DNA from: Lodderomyces elongisporus
Lineage: Eukaryota; Ascomycota; Pichiomycetes; Serinales; Debaryomycetaceae
Length of the DNA stretch: 64,000 bases
Assembly (NCBI RefSeq): GCF_030384665.1
Contig: NC_083676.1
Location: forward strand, 248,001 to 312,000
Direction: 5' to 3'
Part shown: piece by piece, positions 20,927 through 31,728 of the stretch
Layout: each line of letters opens with the position of its first letter
Position numbering within the stretch: position 1 is the stretch's first letter
Position numbers and translations under genes: made by a program
The notes under the pieces: generated by a model
Seen by the model: only the letters and a program-made list of their open reading frames with translations
Told to the model about the DNA's origin: nothing
Database searches by the model: none

Positions 20927-20944
20927 CCCCCCCCCCCCCCCCCC
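20927..20944. repeat. C18 homopolymer
   Basis: Eighteen consecutive C about 113 bp upstream of the BNI4-like ATG, probably inside its mRNA leader. Striking in such AT-rich DNA. Confidence 0.85.
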
Positions 20945-21056
20945 TTCCCCACTCCTCCTACATTCGCTTCAATTCCCCAGCTTCCCACTTTTTTTTTTCC
21001 TCCAATTAGTGATTCCTTGTTCAACATTTTGGAAATTTTTCACAAAATAAGATACT

Positions 21057-24000
21057 ATGATATCAACCGGTGCAAATACAACATCTAGAAGAAACTCAAT
21101 CACTTCGCTATCTTCACTCAACACAAACAATACAACTCAGTCATCATTCCACAACAGATCACTAACTAGAGACTTGTCAACGGACAACTTACTTACAGTC
21201 GACTCAAGGTTTGTTCGGCAACCAGCCAAGAAAAAAAGACTACCACCTCCGCCACTAGCATCACCCTTATCATCTACCTTCTCATCAGCAACAGCTCCAG
21301 CTCCAGCTCCAGCTCCAACTGCAATTTCATCACCAATGGTAAATGGTAATTACAATGCTAATGGAATGAGGTCACCACCAATGGCAAATGACATGAGTTT
21401 TCGCGCCAATAGTATGAACAGTGCCGTTAGTGCGATCAGTGCAAATAACTATAACCACAACCACAACAAAAACAAAAACAAAAACATGAGCAAAAGCAAA
21501 AATTTGACCAACGCTGCACCTGCACCTGCACTTGCAGCGGCACCTGCAGCGGCACCCACAACAGCACCAAACAACAACTCATTCTACTCGAGAGAAGGTG
21601 TTTACTATTTTCCCAACGGCGAAGTCTTTAGACCAAGGACAGCTCCAGCAAAGAGGAACCGACCAGGAAAAGTATCCAAGGATAGCTCTTCCTCATCTTC
21701 ACCCTCCCCAAATCCAAATGCTATGAGATCCCCGCCACCTATAAATACATCCAGTTTCACAGCTTACTCGCCAAACTCAGCAACTAGCATTGGTCCAAAC
21801 CCTGGTACTATAACCCATTTACCTTCACCCTCACCTACTCCCACTCCCTCATCTGCAACATCTGCAACATCTGCAAGATCCATTCACTCTCACCAGTACT
21901 ATCCACAACAGCCACAGATTAGACCAAACGGCTCGTTTACAAACATTCCCAAATCAGTATCGCTACAAAACGTCAAACTTCAAAGTAAACAAAACTTGAG
22001 CAGATCCCTTAGGGATAACAAACATGGTGACATAATAACCAATATTGTGATTGATGATCCTGCGAAATTGCCCTATGATTGCTACAAAAACTCAAACTCA
22101 AATTCTAGCACTTCAAGTTTCAAAAATACTGGAAAATTGCAATGTCAAAACACCACAAGAACTGAGCAACTGTTTTGCAACGCCTCCTCTTCGATGTCTT
22201 CGTCCGAATCACAGCTGTCTCATTTTGAAAATTCAATCAATCGTACTGAAAGTAACACCCCATCAACTTCGATAAGTGAAGATCAATTACATCAAATCCA
22301 GCAACAAAAAGAACAAGAGCAAAGAGAAGATGAAGAAGGGGAACAAAAGATGAGAATAAAGAATGCAAAGCAGCAGCAAAATCACCACCACCAGCAAATA
22401 GGGAATGCATCACACGAAGTGGGGAAACACGCCACACAAAATAACAACATGCAAGACCAATATATTGACAGTTTTCAAAATTCAGTGTCGCATCCAGTGT
22501 CGCAAATTGAAAAAGACAGCTCAATCACGGAAAAAGATGCTACGCGATTTGTGAATCCTGAAACTCACCAATCTGCTGTGCCAAATCATGCAAGTACTGC
22601 AAACGATCAAATGCACGAAAGTAATTTAAGGCAAATTTCTGGAGCCAATGTTGAAGACTTTAATACACATGTCAAAATACCCGTTTCCAGCGGGAATGAT
22701 TATTCGAGAAACTACAATACATCGACAAATAACGAAATGTGTAACATGCATAAAACAAACACGGCCACAAGTAAGGCAGACTCGCAAAGTGCTGGACGCT
22801 TGGTCGAGTCTTCATCCGAAACCACTTTACAATTGAATCAATACGAGCAGAGTGGACAAAGTAAAACAAATGGGAACCAACTTGAAAAGAAAGAGGAAGA
22901 GGAAGAGGAAGAAAAAAAAGAAGAAGAGGAACCATTAAGAAATCAAAATAACAAGCTTGCGGATAATGCAGTGCTTATACCCGATGAAAAGACTTTTCAC
23001 AATGAGAATTCATTAGATTCCCTGATTAGTGGCGAGTCAACAATTCAGTCCAACACTTTGGCTCTGCAAAGTCGTGATGATTTGAAAGACCTTGGTGCAC
23101 CAAATCGTTTTCAATCATCAGCATCGTCAATAGCCCCTGTTAACGGTGCATATTATAAATCAACCAACTCTAGTGAGGCAGATATTTTCAAAACGCCTGT
23201 GCAGACACCAGAAATGGAACCATCCAATCAGTTTGAAACAATCAGCGTTGGAATAGCCAAGGAAAAGCCCAAATCCCCAATCACGCCTGTGGATCAGATT
23301 ACACCATCAACATTGGCGCAAGGTTTCTCTTCAAACAATAGCTCCGAGACAAACTTGAACCTTGGAGCCCGTAATTCAAACACATCCAGACAAACGACAC
23401 CTAAAAATGCATCTGTAAATGCATCCGCAAATGTCTCAACTTCTACATCAGTGGAACAATTCCAGTTCAAGCCACCACAAATGCATTCTCAAAGTCTGCT
23501 TGCCTCTCAGGCAAATAATCAAATGCAACAGCATCAACAACAGCAACAGCCGCGTAATTCTCCTGATAATATCAATAAGCGCAAAAGTCAAGCAAGTCTA
23601 CCCGAACCAAATATCGATAACGAGTCATTTGTGGATCAATACTTGTATAATTCACCACCAGAGCTGGTGAGTTATCAATTAAATGAGCTAATTATGACTC
23701 ATAATGAGCCTACACCGACGCAACAGAAGCTGCTGGAAACCACTCCCGTGAGTACACCCCAGTTGTTACGACATTCAAATCAGGAATCAAATATCACCGA
23801 GCAAGTTGTACATGCCAATGATGATCGATTACTTGAATTTTTACCCTCGCCAACTAGGTCAACCCCACAAACGCCGCGAAGCTCAAGATATTTTGATATT
23901 GACTCCAACACCATAGACAAATTTGTTAATGATACGCAAGCCGAAGTTCCACCTCGTGGAGATGTCAAGGTAGTAACCAACAAACAGAAACGAAATTTCC

Positions 24001-26408
24001 ACCATCATCGACAGGGATCATCCGTTACTTCAGCAGGTGAAATTTCCAATAGTTTAAGGAAATCATTAGAAAACAACTCAAATAATGAAAATAGCAATCA
24101 TTCTTCTACAAACGAGGCTGTTACTTCTACTCCAGTTCAAGATCATAACTCGTCTAAAGACGAGGATTTGTCAATATTGCCTCCTCCGCCTCCAATTGAA
24201 AAATCACCAAATATGAGAGTTAAGGGGAGATCCAAAAAGAGTAAGAAGGAAGGCACATTTAATGGCAATGGAAGCGTTAGTGATTTGAGCATAGCTACTA
24301 GTTCTATTGGTGTTCCTACCAGCGTTAGCACTCCTACACATGATGTTGGGGTAGCAAATGTTGGTAATCGAAACAAGGACACATCAAATACAAACGCAAA
24401 CGCAAATACAAATACAAATACAAATTTCATTTCCAGTACACCACGACCTGCGCCACCACGGCCAACGGGATCTTTTGCTAATGCTGCTACAGATGTTGAA
24501 AATTGTTCTCGAAAAGAAAATTTTGCTCAGCAGACGTTCAAGTCTTTGCTTCTTGATGATAACGATGCGAATACTAAAACTGGTCATGTTGCACATAGCG
24601 TGCCAAATAAGCAATTGAATAAGATGCCGTCTTTACCAAATATCAAGACTCGTTTGGCTAAGAAGCAACCACCTCCTTCCAATTTGTCAAGTCAACCTTC
24701 ATCCACTCCACCGCAACCTGCTCATCCGCCACAAGCTGTGCCTCAGCAAAGAAGTGCGCTGCAATCACCAAAAAAGAATTCGACACTACGTCAAGCATCT
24801 GCATCAACAGCTAATTCTGCACCACCTTCAGCACCACAATTCCAACAGCTGTCAACCCGGAAAACTCTGTCTGGTAACTCCAACTTTATATCTTTTTTCA
24901 AAAAATTTGCACCAGTAAAGGATAAGAGTCATATGGAAAAGTCGTCATCAACTCTGTCCTTTAATTCCAGTAACTCGTACATGTCTAACAAGTCAAATAA
25001 ATCACAACTGCAGACTTCAACGACAGGAAGCAAGTTTGGTATACTTGGTAGGTTTATCAGGGGCGGTGATCATCTGAACTCGAATTTATCAAATAATCAA
25101 AACCAGGAGCAACAAAATAGAATGAGCGTCATCAGCGATGTAGCACCATCGTTGAAATTGGGTACATTACCTGACTTTGATTTTGAGCCAGAAGAGGATG
25201 CTGGATTTTTAGATGATATGATGCTTACTTTCGATGAGAAATTTGAATCTGAATTAATTGCAAGTCAGCCAAGAAAAGATTTGGTTAATTTAACCACCTC
25301 TAGCACTAGCGACCCATTCATGAAAGATGACGAATTGACTCGTGCTCAGATTGTTGACCAGCAATTAATGGATGAAGAAGACGACTCTGGTGGTGCAAAT
25401 AGTGATGATAGTACAGATCACACAAAGAATGTGAATGCAAATGAAGGAACTGGAACGATGGGAAGCTACTATATGGATGAAAACATTGAATATTTGAGAA
25501 ACAATTATGTTTGGCCTACTTTGGACGATGTTACAGAGGAGAAAGAACCCGTAAATAGGGAGCATGAGGCAACTCAAACAGACGACAAAATTGAGTCACA
25601 GAATGAGATACGCGATGGAAATGTTGCTGGAACTACTCCACCTACAACGGTAGACACATCCACTCGGACAAGTGACGATAATGACATCTCCACCGTCAAG
25701 AGTCCTGCACAGCAATTGGAGGATCAAGATGCTGATTCATTTAAAGAAGGTGATGAAACTTTTATTAGTTTAGATTACCAGAACAATGAGTCAAATGAGC
25801 GTGGTCTCACATCTCCGATAGCAGACACGGTGCTATCATCGAGCTCTACGTCAGCATTGCCTATACCATCGGCACCCCGTACTATAGTGATTGAAAATGA
25901 TGAATTGGAATATATTGTAAACAACTTGAGCGACGAGGAGAAAAGAAATCTTCCTCCGCATCTCAAATATATCAAACAATTTGTTGATTTCCGTTCAATT
26001 ACCGTTGAATTCAACAAATTCCAAGATCTTGAGAATGCTCCACTACCAACTAGCACCGATGCAAGGAACAAATCAACATCATCGATATTACGTCGCAGAA
26101 AGACATTGGGCCGTCAAGGAAGTATTATTGGACTTGGTAGATCCAAACTTAATGGCAGCGGCAACAATAGCAACAAGACGAAAAGCAAAAAGAGAAGCAG
26201 TGGAGCACTGGTAAGTTTCACGGATAGGATTGTTATAAACGAGACATTTTCAGGTGACGTTTACAAAAGGTACAACAAGAGTGTAACACAATATAGCTTG
26301 AGTGATCCAAGAGAGATTAATAGGATAAAGAACGAGGTCAATTGGTACAAATGTAATGAAATGTTAGTGCATGAATTGTCACAAGATAACACCCATTTTT
26401 TTTACTAA
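21057..26408 (+). CDS. BNI4: BNI4-like bud-neck scaffold, PP1-targeting protein
   Basis: A 1783-residue, mostly disordered protein dominated by Asn, Ser, Gln, Thr and Pro. The recognisable part is the C-terminus: a basic linker, then SGALVSFTDRIVINETFSGD, YKRYNKS and a terminal helix ending HFFY. This matches the conserved C-terminal domain of Bni4, which holds the V-x-F docking site for the Glc7 phosphatase and tethers chitin synthase III to septins at the bud neck. The N-terminus has NSITSLSSL and an RLPPPPLASP proline motif. Other low-complexity blocks are Ala-Pro repeats (about 80-92 and 156-168), a Glu run (about 614-626), Gln runs and Asn-Thr repeats (about 1110-1120). CTG codons are frequent, so many Leu in a standard translation would be Ser. 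Identity rests on the last ~80 residues. Confidence 0.75.
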   Translation: MISTGANTTSRRNSITSLSSLNTNNTTQSSFHNRSLTRDLSTDNLLTVDSRFVRQPAKKKRLPPPPLASPLSSTFSSATAPAPAPAPTAISSPMVNGNYNANGMRSPPMANDMSFRANSMNSAVSAISANNYNHNHNKNKNKNMSKSKNLTNAAPAPALAAAPAAAPTTAPNNNSFYSREGVYYFPNGEVFRPRTAPAKRNRPGKVSKDSSSSSSPSPNPNAMRSPPPINTSSFTAYSPNSATSIGPNPGTITHLPSPSPTPTPSSATSATSARSIHSHQYYPQQPQIRPNGSFTNIPKSVSLQNVKLQSKQNLSRSLRDNKHGDIITNIVIDDPAKLPYDCYKNSNSNSSTSSFKNTGKLQCQNTTRTEQLFCNASSSMSSSESQLSHFENSINRTESNTPSTSISEDQLHQIQQQKEQEQREDEEGEQKMRIKNAKQQQNHHHQQIGNASHEVGKHATQNNNMQDQYIDSFQNSVSHPVSQIEKDSSITEKDATRFVNPETHQSAVPNHASTANDQMHESNLRQISGANVEDFNTHVKIPVSSGNDYSRNYNTSTNNEMCNMHKTNTATSKADSQSAGRLVESSSETTLQLNQYEQSGQSKTNGNQLEKKEEEEEEEKKEEEEPLRNQNNKLADNAVLIPDEKTFHNENSLDSLISGESTIQSNTLALQSRDDLKDLGAPNRFQSSASSIAPVNGAYYKSTNSSEADIFKTPVQTPEMEPSNQFETISVGIAKEKPKSPITPVDQITPSTLAQGFSSNNSSETNLNLGARNSNTSRQTTPKNASVNASANVSTSTSVEQFQFKPPQMHSQSLLASQANNQMQQHQQQQQPRNSPDNINKRKSQASLPEPNIDNESFVDQYLYNSPPELVSYQLNELIMTHNEPTPTQQKLLETTPVSTPQLLRHSNQESNITEQVVHANDDRLLEFLPSPTRSTPQTPRSSRYFDIDSNTIDKFVNDTQAEVPPRGDVKVVTNKQKRNFHHHRQGSSVTSAGEISNSLRKSLENNSNNENSNHSSTNEAVTSTPVQDHNSSKDEDLSILPPPPPIEKSPNMRVKGRSKKSKKEGTFNGNGSVSDLSIATSSIGVPTSVSTPTHDVGVANVGNRNKDTSNTNANANTNTNTNFISSTPRPAPPRPTGSFANAATDVENCSRKENFAQQTFKSLLLDDNDANTKTGHVAHSVPNKQLNKMPSLPNIKTRLAKKQPPPSNLSSQPSSTPPQPAHPPQAVPQQRSALQSPKKNSTLRQASASTANSAPPSAPQFQQLSTRKTLSGNSNFISFFKKFAPVKDKSHMEKSSSTLSFNSSNSYMSNKSNKSQLQTSTTGSKFGILGRFIRGGDHLNSNLSNNQNQEQQNRMSVISDVAPSLKLGTLPDFDFEPEEDAGFLDDMMLTFDEKFESELIASQPRKDLVNLTTSSTSDPFMKDDELTRAQIVDQQLMDEEDDSGGANSDDSTDHTKNVNANEGTGTMGSYYMDENIEYLRNNYVWPTLDDVTEEKEPVNREHEATQTDDKIESQNEIRDGNVAGTTPPTTVDTSTRTSDDNDISTVKSPAQQLEDQDADSFKEGDETFISLDYQNNESNERGLTSPIADTVLSSSSTSALPIPSAPRTIVIENDELEYIVNNLSDEEKRNLPPHLKYIKQFVDFRSITVEFNKFQDLENAPLPTSTDARNKSTSSILRRRKTLGRQGSIIGLGRSKLNGSGNNSNKTKSKKRSSGALVSFTDRIVINETFSGDVYKRYNKSVTQYSLSDPREINRIKNEVNWYKCNEMLVHELSQDNTHFFY

Positions 26409-26804
26409 ACGGGAGGCATCTTATCAAAAAAAAGATGTTGAAAATGGTTGGAGATTTTGACGAAATTGAAGAAATTAGACTTTAATACAATATATAGATA
26501 GTTGAAAATAATAATGAGAAAAAAAAACTTCTATTTAATTCTTGAAATACAAACTAATTAGACACTTTAAGTACTTTAAATCTTTTAGACGACATCAAAG
26601 GTTGTTTTTATTTTATTTTTTTATTTTATTTAAAAATTCCATTAATAACCTTGGTTCACCAATTTGATTTGTATTTCTGGTCATCCTTTCCCATTTCGCG
26701 CTTTCCCCCCACCCCCTTCCGCCTTCCTTCTTTCCTTGCCTTTCTAAATCTCATTTTGTTTCATTAGTCAAGGGAATAACGATTGTGTGCAAAAAGGGTA
26801 ACAA
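26409..26804. other. Convergent intergenic region
   Basis: 3' regions of the BNI4-like gene and HIU hydrolase; T-rich tract at about 26605-26632 and a C-rich patch near 26705-26720. No gene is seen. Confidence 0.6.
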
Positions 26805-27245
26805 TTAACTACCTCTGTAAGTTGTGTAACTATAATTGCTCAAGAGTAAAGGAATATGGTAATGGCCATTTACGTCATCTACTGTAAACACCACTTCCAC
26901 ATATGGAAAAAAACTTCTTCCCTTGCCGTCGCCATTGTCGTTTCCTGCACCTTCAGCAAAGTATTTGCCAGTTAAGAACTTTATCTTGTAATCACCAGGA
27001 ACAACTCTCACCCATTTATTATCTTCGACTCCTGTCAGTTTTGCATCAACATCAGGATCGAAATTCCATTTGGTGATACGACCATCGGCATCAGTTTTGG
27101 CTTGCGCAAATGGTGTTGACGAAAATGTATCTGGTGTTACAGGGGATATGTTGTATAATTGCACAAGCACTGAGGATGCTGGACGGCCACGGTGTGTGTC
27201 TAGAATGTGACAAGTGATTGGATCACGCGTTGCTTGTGGAGACAT
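26805..27245 (-). CDS. 5-hydroxyisourate hydrolase (transthyretin-like)
   Basis: Hydrolyses 5-hydroxyisourate, the product of urate oxidase, to OHCU in the purine-degradation pathway. The 146-residue protein has the N-terminal motif ITCHILDTHRGRPA with the catalytic His and Arg, and ends with the diagnostic YRGS tetrapeptide after HYHIPLLLSNYSYTTY. A loop near 97-110 is longer than usual and Gly/Asn/Asp-rich (GAGNDNGDGKGRSF). There is no PTS1 at the C-terminus and no clear PTS2, so it is probably cytosolic. S. cerevisiae lacks this route, while many Candida species can use purines as nitrogen source. It is not clustered with urate oxidase here. Confidence 0.93.
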   Translation of the reverse strand: MSPQATRDPITCHILDTHRGRPASSVLVQLYNISPVTPDTFSSTPFAQAKTDADGRITKWNFDPDVDAKLTGVEDNKWVRVVPGDYKIKFLTGKYFAEGAGNDNGDGKGRSFFPYVEVVFTVDDVNGHYHIPLLLSNYSYTTYRGS

Positions 27246-28388
27246 TGGTAGGTATATTATGCTGCGGTGGTAAATTGAGGTACCTAAAGATTAAGTTTTG
27301 GGTAATTAGTTTATTGCCTTTCGGGGTTTCTTGATAGATTCGGGTTTGAAATTAAATTCTAAAGTCAATTGTAGCTATACCAATAAGTTTAGAACAAGAA
27401 AGTAAAAGTGAAAAGAGAAAGAGAGAAAAAAAAAAGGAGAAGGTTAAGATGAAAGCAATAAATTTGAGAAGCAAAGAATGATAAATTCGTGTGAGTGTGA
27501 ATGATAGTAAGGAGTTGAATTTGATAAAATTCTGTGCGATTGACTTCAATTTACTTTCTTTTTTTTTTGTTGTTGTTGTTGCTTTTCTTATCGCGGAGAT
27601 TTCGGAGATAACCGAAAGTGAAGAAGAAGAAAACAAAGAGAAAAAGAAAACAAATTTAAAGGTTAAAAGAATCTTCTATAAGCCGCACGTTTTGTTTGGC
27701 ATGATATAGAGGTACTATCTACATTCAAGAACTGGATAGAGTTACTTGACAAGAATTTGGCTATGTATGTTGAAAACTTACAATATAACTTATTGAGAAA
27801 GTCTTGAAATTAAACTACTTTTCAACACATTCATTTGAAAGGTTTGAAACACTATATATTGAATTGGAAGTGCTGTCCCATGATCTCTTATGACAAATTT
27901 TTTCACCTTTAAAAGGTTTGAATATTTTTTTTTTTTTTTTTTGCTGCGCATACAAACAAAATTATCGAAATATATTTGGAGTTAGGTGACGGTGTTTAGG
28001 CAAATAATTCCACACTTTTCAAACAATCAACAAAAAAAAAAGGAAAGCCATTTATTGTTTTTTTTTCCAATTTTTTTCCATATTCTAAACAAACAAAGAA
28101 ACACAGTATTAGAATGGTATATCAATTGTGGACATATTTCTTGGTTACTTTTTTTCTTTGATTTTGACAATTATTTGTGCGGAGCTTGGAATTGGAAATT
28201 GCTGCGCACTTGTGGATCGGTCAAAGTATTAGAGCGCATGCACGTGATGGATGGAACTTTCAAAGTCATCGAGAAAATAAAGGGAAAGTTTAGAAGCAAA
28301 TGCAACAGATTACATTTACATGAACTTTATTTACATACACATAAATACAGGAATACACACAGACTTTATCTTTAACAATTTGAATAAG
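27246..28388. other. Divergent promoter region, HIU hydrolase/RRP8
   Basis: Purine and T tracts (T17 near 27927-27943) and an E-box CACGTG at 28241. The frame on RRP8 is open from an ATG at 28320, but that extension is not family-like. Other ORFs here are poly-T artefacts. Confidence 0.6.
28241..28246 (+). promoter_or_regulatory. CACGTG E-box upstream of RRP8
   Basis: Palindromic Cbf1-type site 148 bp before the chosen RRP8 ATG, a plausible activator position. Consensus match only. Confidence 0.3.
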
Positions 28389-29792
28389 ATGTTGTTTGAG
28401 GCAAAAGGTTGGAATTTAAAAAATAGCGATAAGATAGCGCTTGGTGGAGCTGCGAAGAAGAAGAAAAAGAATACAAATAACAGCAACAAGAACAATAGTT
28501 CTAATGGAAAAAAAGGAAATTTTACTGGAAGTAGTATTACTAAAGAGGATGTTGAAAGAGTTATTAACCCTACAACTTTTGACGAAACTAGTAATAAAAA
28601 CGAGAAATCAAAGAAAAATGAAAAGAGGAATGAAAAGAATAAACTGGAACAGGAGCAGAATTCTGGCAATATTGAACTGGCCAAGTCAAAGAGGCGTGAG
28701 AATGATAAACTTGACAAAATTGGTAAAAATGGTGAAGCTTCCAATGTCAAATCGGACAAAAAGAGACAATCAAGAGACGACGATAATGATTCATCGACAA
28801 AAGTGAAGCGATCAAAAGCTATTCAGAAATCTGTAAATACTTCTACAACATTATCTACTACACCTGCCAATGATTCAGTTGCAGCACCTATGCCGATTCC
28901 AGTCACATCGCAAACAAAACTCACACCATTGCAACAAAAGATGATGTCGAAGCTTTCCGGGTCCCGTTTTAGATGGATTAATGAACAACTTTATACAATC
29001 ACCTCAGAAGAGGCATTAAAACTCATTAAGGAACAACCCTCTTTGTTTGATGAATACCATCAAGGATTCCGTTCTCAAGTTTCTAGTTGGCCAGAGAACC
29101 CAGTTGATGTTTTCGTAAATCAGTTCAAGCAGAGGTTGACTACAAGAAACATCAATGCTCCGGGTGGATTGCCTGGTAACCAGGATAAAAGAATTGTTGT
29201 TGCAGATATGGGATGCGGCGAGGCACAATTCAGCGCAGATATAGGTCAATTTGTCAAACAATTACAGAAAAAGGGCAAGAAATATAGAAACTTGAATGTT
29301 GATGTTCACAGCTATGATTTAAAGAAATACAATGAGAGAATCACTGTGGCAGATATCAAAAATGTCCCACTTGCCTCGGGTTCTGCAAGTATAGTCATTT
29401 TCTGCCTTGCATTAATGGGTACAAATTTTTTGGATTTTATTAAGGAGGCATATAGGATATTACAGCCTAGAGGAGAATTGTGGATTGCAGAGATTAAATC
29501 AAGGTTCACAGATGGCGGCCCAGAAAGGGCTGAAAACGTCGGTAGTGAATTTGTGGAGGCATTGAAACTCAATGGGTTTTTCCATAAACTGACTGACAAT
29601 TCAAATAAGATGTTCACTAGATTTGAGTTCTTTAAGCCTCCACAAGATATAATAGATGAAAGAAGGGCTAAATTGGAGAGGAAGAGAAAGTTTATTGAAG
29701 AAGAAAGCGAGAAAGAGAAATTGGAAAGCAAGAGAGAAAAGAGACCTGAAGGTGAATGGCTTTTGAAGCCATGTATTTACAAAAGGCGGTAA
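28389..29792 (+). CDS. RRP8: 25S rRNA adenine-N1 methyltransferase Rrp8
   Basis: Nucleolar methyltransferase that makes m1A in 25S rRNA and supports early pre-rRNA cleavage. I start at the second ATG (467 aa): MLFEAKGW resembles the yeast N-terminus, whereas the upstream ATG at 28320 adds 23 Ile/His/Asn-rich residues of no family type. Residues ~20-180 are a Lys/Asn/Glu-rich nucleolar tail. The catalytic domain begins at SGSRFRWINEQLYT, with SAM motif I ADMGCGEAQ near 271-279, then HSYDLKKYNERITVADIKNVPL, FCLALMGTNFLDFIKEAYR and the C-terminal FFKPP segment. The last 40 residues are again basic and Glu-rich. The promoter carries an E-box. Confidence 0.95.
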   Translation: MLFEAKGWNLKNSDKIALGGAAKKKKKNTNNSNKNNSSNGKKGNFTGSSITKEDVERVINPTTFDETSNKNEKSKKNEKRNEKNKLEQEQNSGNIELAKSKRRENDKLDKIGKNGEASNVKSDKKRQSRDDDNDSSTKVKRSKAIQKSVNTSTTLSTTPANDSVAAPMPIPVTSQTKLTPLQQKMMSKLSGSRFRWINEQLYTITSEEALKLIKEQPSLFDEYHQGFRSQVSSWPENPVDVFVNQFKQRLTTRNINAPGGLPGNQDKRIVVADMGCGEAQFSADIGQFVKQLQKKGKKYRNLNVDVHSYDLKKYNERITVADIKNVPLASGSASIVIFCLALMGTNFLDFIKEAYRILQPRGELWIAEIKSRFTDGGPERAENVGSEFVEALKLNGFFHKLTDNSNKMFTRFEFFKPPQDIIDERRAKLERKRKFIEEESEKEKLESKREKRPEGEWLLKPCIYKRR

Positions 29793-31728
29793 TCTATCAT
29801 CTTAGATTTCGTCTTTGTTTTTGTCTTTATTTTTGTCTTTATTTTTGTCTTTGTCAATGTCAATGTCGGTGCTGTTACCATTTTATTTTGTTGTACCAAT
29901 TATCTAATTTTATTCTATTTTTATTCTCAATTGTTTGGCATTAGGTGCTTTGTTATGTTTATAAAGTGGAGGATACACGTGATAATATTTGATTTCCTCT
30001 CGTACAATATTTTTGTGTAATCTATGGATATAAAGGTGAATAATAATTAGAATATTATCAAGTAGAGTTCTTTGCAATATACAAGCCTCACTACCACAAT
30101 CTTGGCTACGTTGATCAATTTAACGGATTCTCAATTTGAATAAACCATGTGCTTCAGACTCAAACTAAATGCACGTATAGCTGAAATGTGCTTTTTGGTA
30201 TCCTGTAAACAAAGTGTATTATTTATTTTCAGTTTTTTTTATTCATTTATTTATCCTTTTCAATGTAGACTCACGTCATTGACAGTGAAAGTTTTTATAT
30301 TTTTCAATTTGACTGTTAATGATATTGGATTATACCCGACGTGATGAACATCTCGGCGCTTGTAGCTCAAAGGATAATAAGGTGCAAAATATTCGTAATT
30401 CTATTAAGTATGGTAGCACGGAGCTCGGTACTTGCATGAATGTGCATTGTTAACGTCCAACATCATCTGGTGCTAAACAGAAAACAGTCCCTCATTTTTT
30501 ATACCGATCTTACATAATCTGTACCTTGTGCAATTACAAATAAGAGCAAAAATAATGACGAAGAAGAAGAAGGAGGAGGAGGAGGAGGAGGAGGAGGAGG
30601 CTTAAAAGGTGGTGGTTTAACGAAATTGAAAGAAAGAGAAAATTCGGTGTTTGATATTTACACAACGGGTTCATAATTGTTTGTAATTATTTACGAATTG
30701 TCTTTGCAGTTAGTTCAAAAAGTTTGTGAGAACAATTTTCCTTTATTTCAAGATATAAAGAGCAAGAAATAGATGTAAATTTTTCAAGCTTCTAATGACT
30801 GGAGTGTGGAATAAAAAGCTGTGGACCTTATAAATGGTGACATTATTGATTGATTGCGAAAAAACTAGGTTTTTACAAAATAAGCCAAAGGGAAAAGAAA
30901 AAAAGAAAAAGAAAAAAGAAAAAAGAACCAAAGAAAAACAAAATCATTGCTTTCCTAGCTGGGTTGGTTTAGCAAGATCACTGACTCACAAGCTCTATGT
31001 TAAAAAGAGTTTGGACAAGAGCTTCATCTTCAAGTAGAACTGAGAGGGCTGGTGTGGATCGTGGCTACTTTGAGTGGGCTGTGCGAAAACACTCCTTCAG
31101 GAAAGATGCAACCAGCCTTCCCTTCTGATTATGTAATACACGCGTTATAATTATTATCCTAGAAATGTTTAAGCTACCAATTGTTCAGAACTTTTGCGGA
31201 GTAAAAGTTTGACTTGGAACCTGATTATGGAAGGCCAAACCAGCTTGTCCTAGACTATTATTTTCATACTAATCCAACCTTTGAACAATGAGCACCTATG
31301 TTGAAAACAAAGCAATACAAAGAATAATAGAGATACTGTCAAGATGTTGAATCAGAATGCATGCATTTGCGCGTCTTGGCATTAAGCCTCTTCTCAAGCA
31401 ATACAAACATATAAACATATAAACATATTTATGTATATATATATGTCTATTTACTTCATCATATTTATATCTGGCAGCTGCAGCCACTTTGGTTTGAATT
31501 TTGCAAAGAACCATACAATTTTTTTCCTTATTTTCAATTTCAAGTAAACGAATCCAAAAAAGGTTCAGAGAATTTTTAAAAGTTTTAAGATACATAAACT
31601 CACCACCAACTACTTTCAATCACTTAATAAGTTGTCAAAAAAGCAAAAACCAAAAAAAAAAATTACTATAGAAAGAGGAAAAAGATAATACAAGTTCACG
31701 AAAGAAACAACATTGCCCAATATTAACA
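29793..31728. other. Long intergenic region, no gene found
   Basis: 1.9 kb between two plus-strand genes. It contains TTTGTC repeats just after RRP8, an E-box CACGTG at 29976-29981, a (GGA)n/(GAA)n purine run at about 30561-30601, and a short TATATATAT near 31435. A tRNA A-box-like string near 30360 lacks a matching B box and acceptor partner. Nothing else supports a gene. Confidence 0.55.
30561..30601. repeat. (GAA)n(GGA)n purine repeat
   Basis: Triplet polypurine run on the plus strand in the spacer upstream of the WD40 gene. Confidence 0.8.

Larger units (their letters stand above)
17462..21056. other. Very long (3.6 kb) divergent intergenic region
   Basis: The largest gene-free stretch in the window, between the secreted-protein gene and the BNI4-like gene. 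All frames are short and derived from T, TG, GAT, TTTTA and AAATA repeats. Notable parts: a composite CACGTGACTCA at 18118-18128, TG/TATG repeats at 18637-18700, GAT repeats at 18810-18855, (TTTTA)n at 19321-19352, AAATA-rich DNA at 20500-20620, and C18 at 20927-20944. This size suggests a complex promoter or an unannotated non-coding RNA; nothing in it identifies which. Confidence 0.6.

Noticed and set aside
30355..30440. tRNA-like A-box string (GCGCTTGTAGCTCAAAGG)
   Set aside because: No B box (GTTCRANNC) at the right distance and no complementary acceptor strand.
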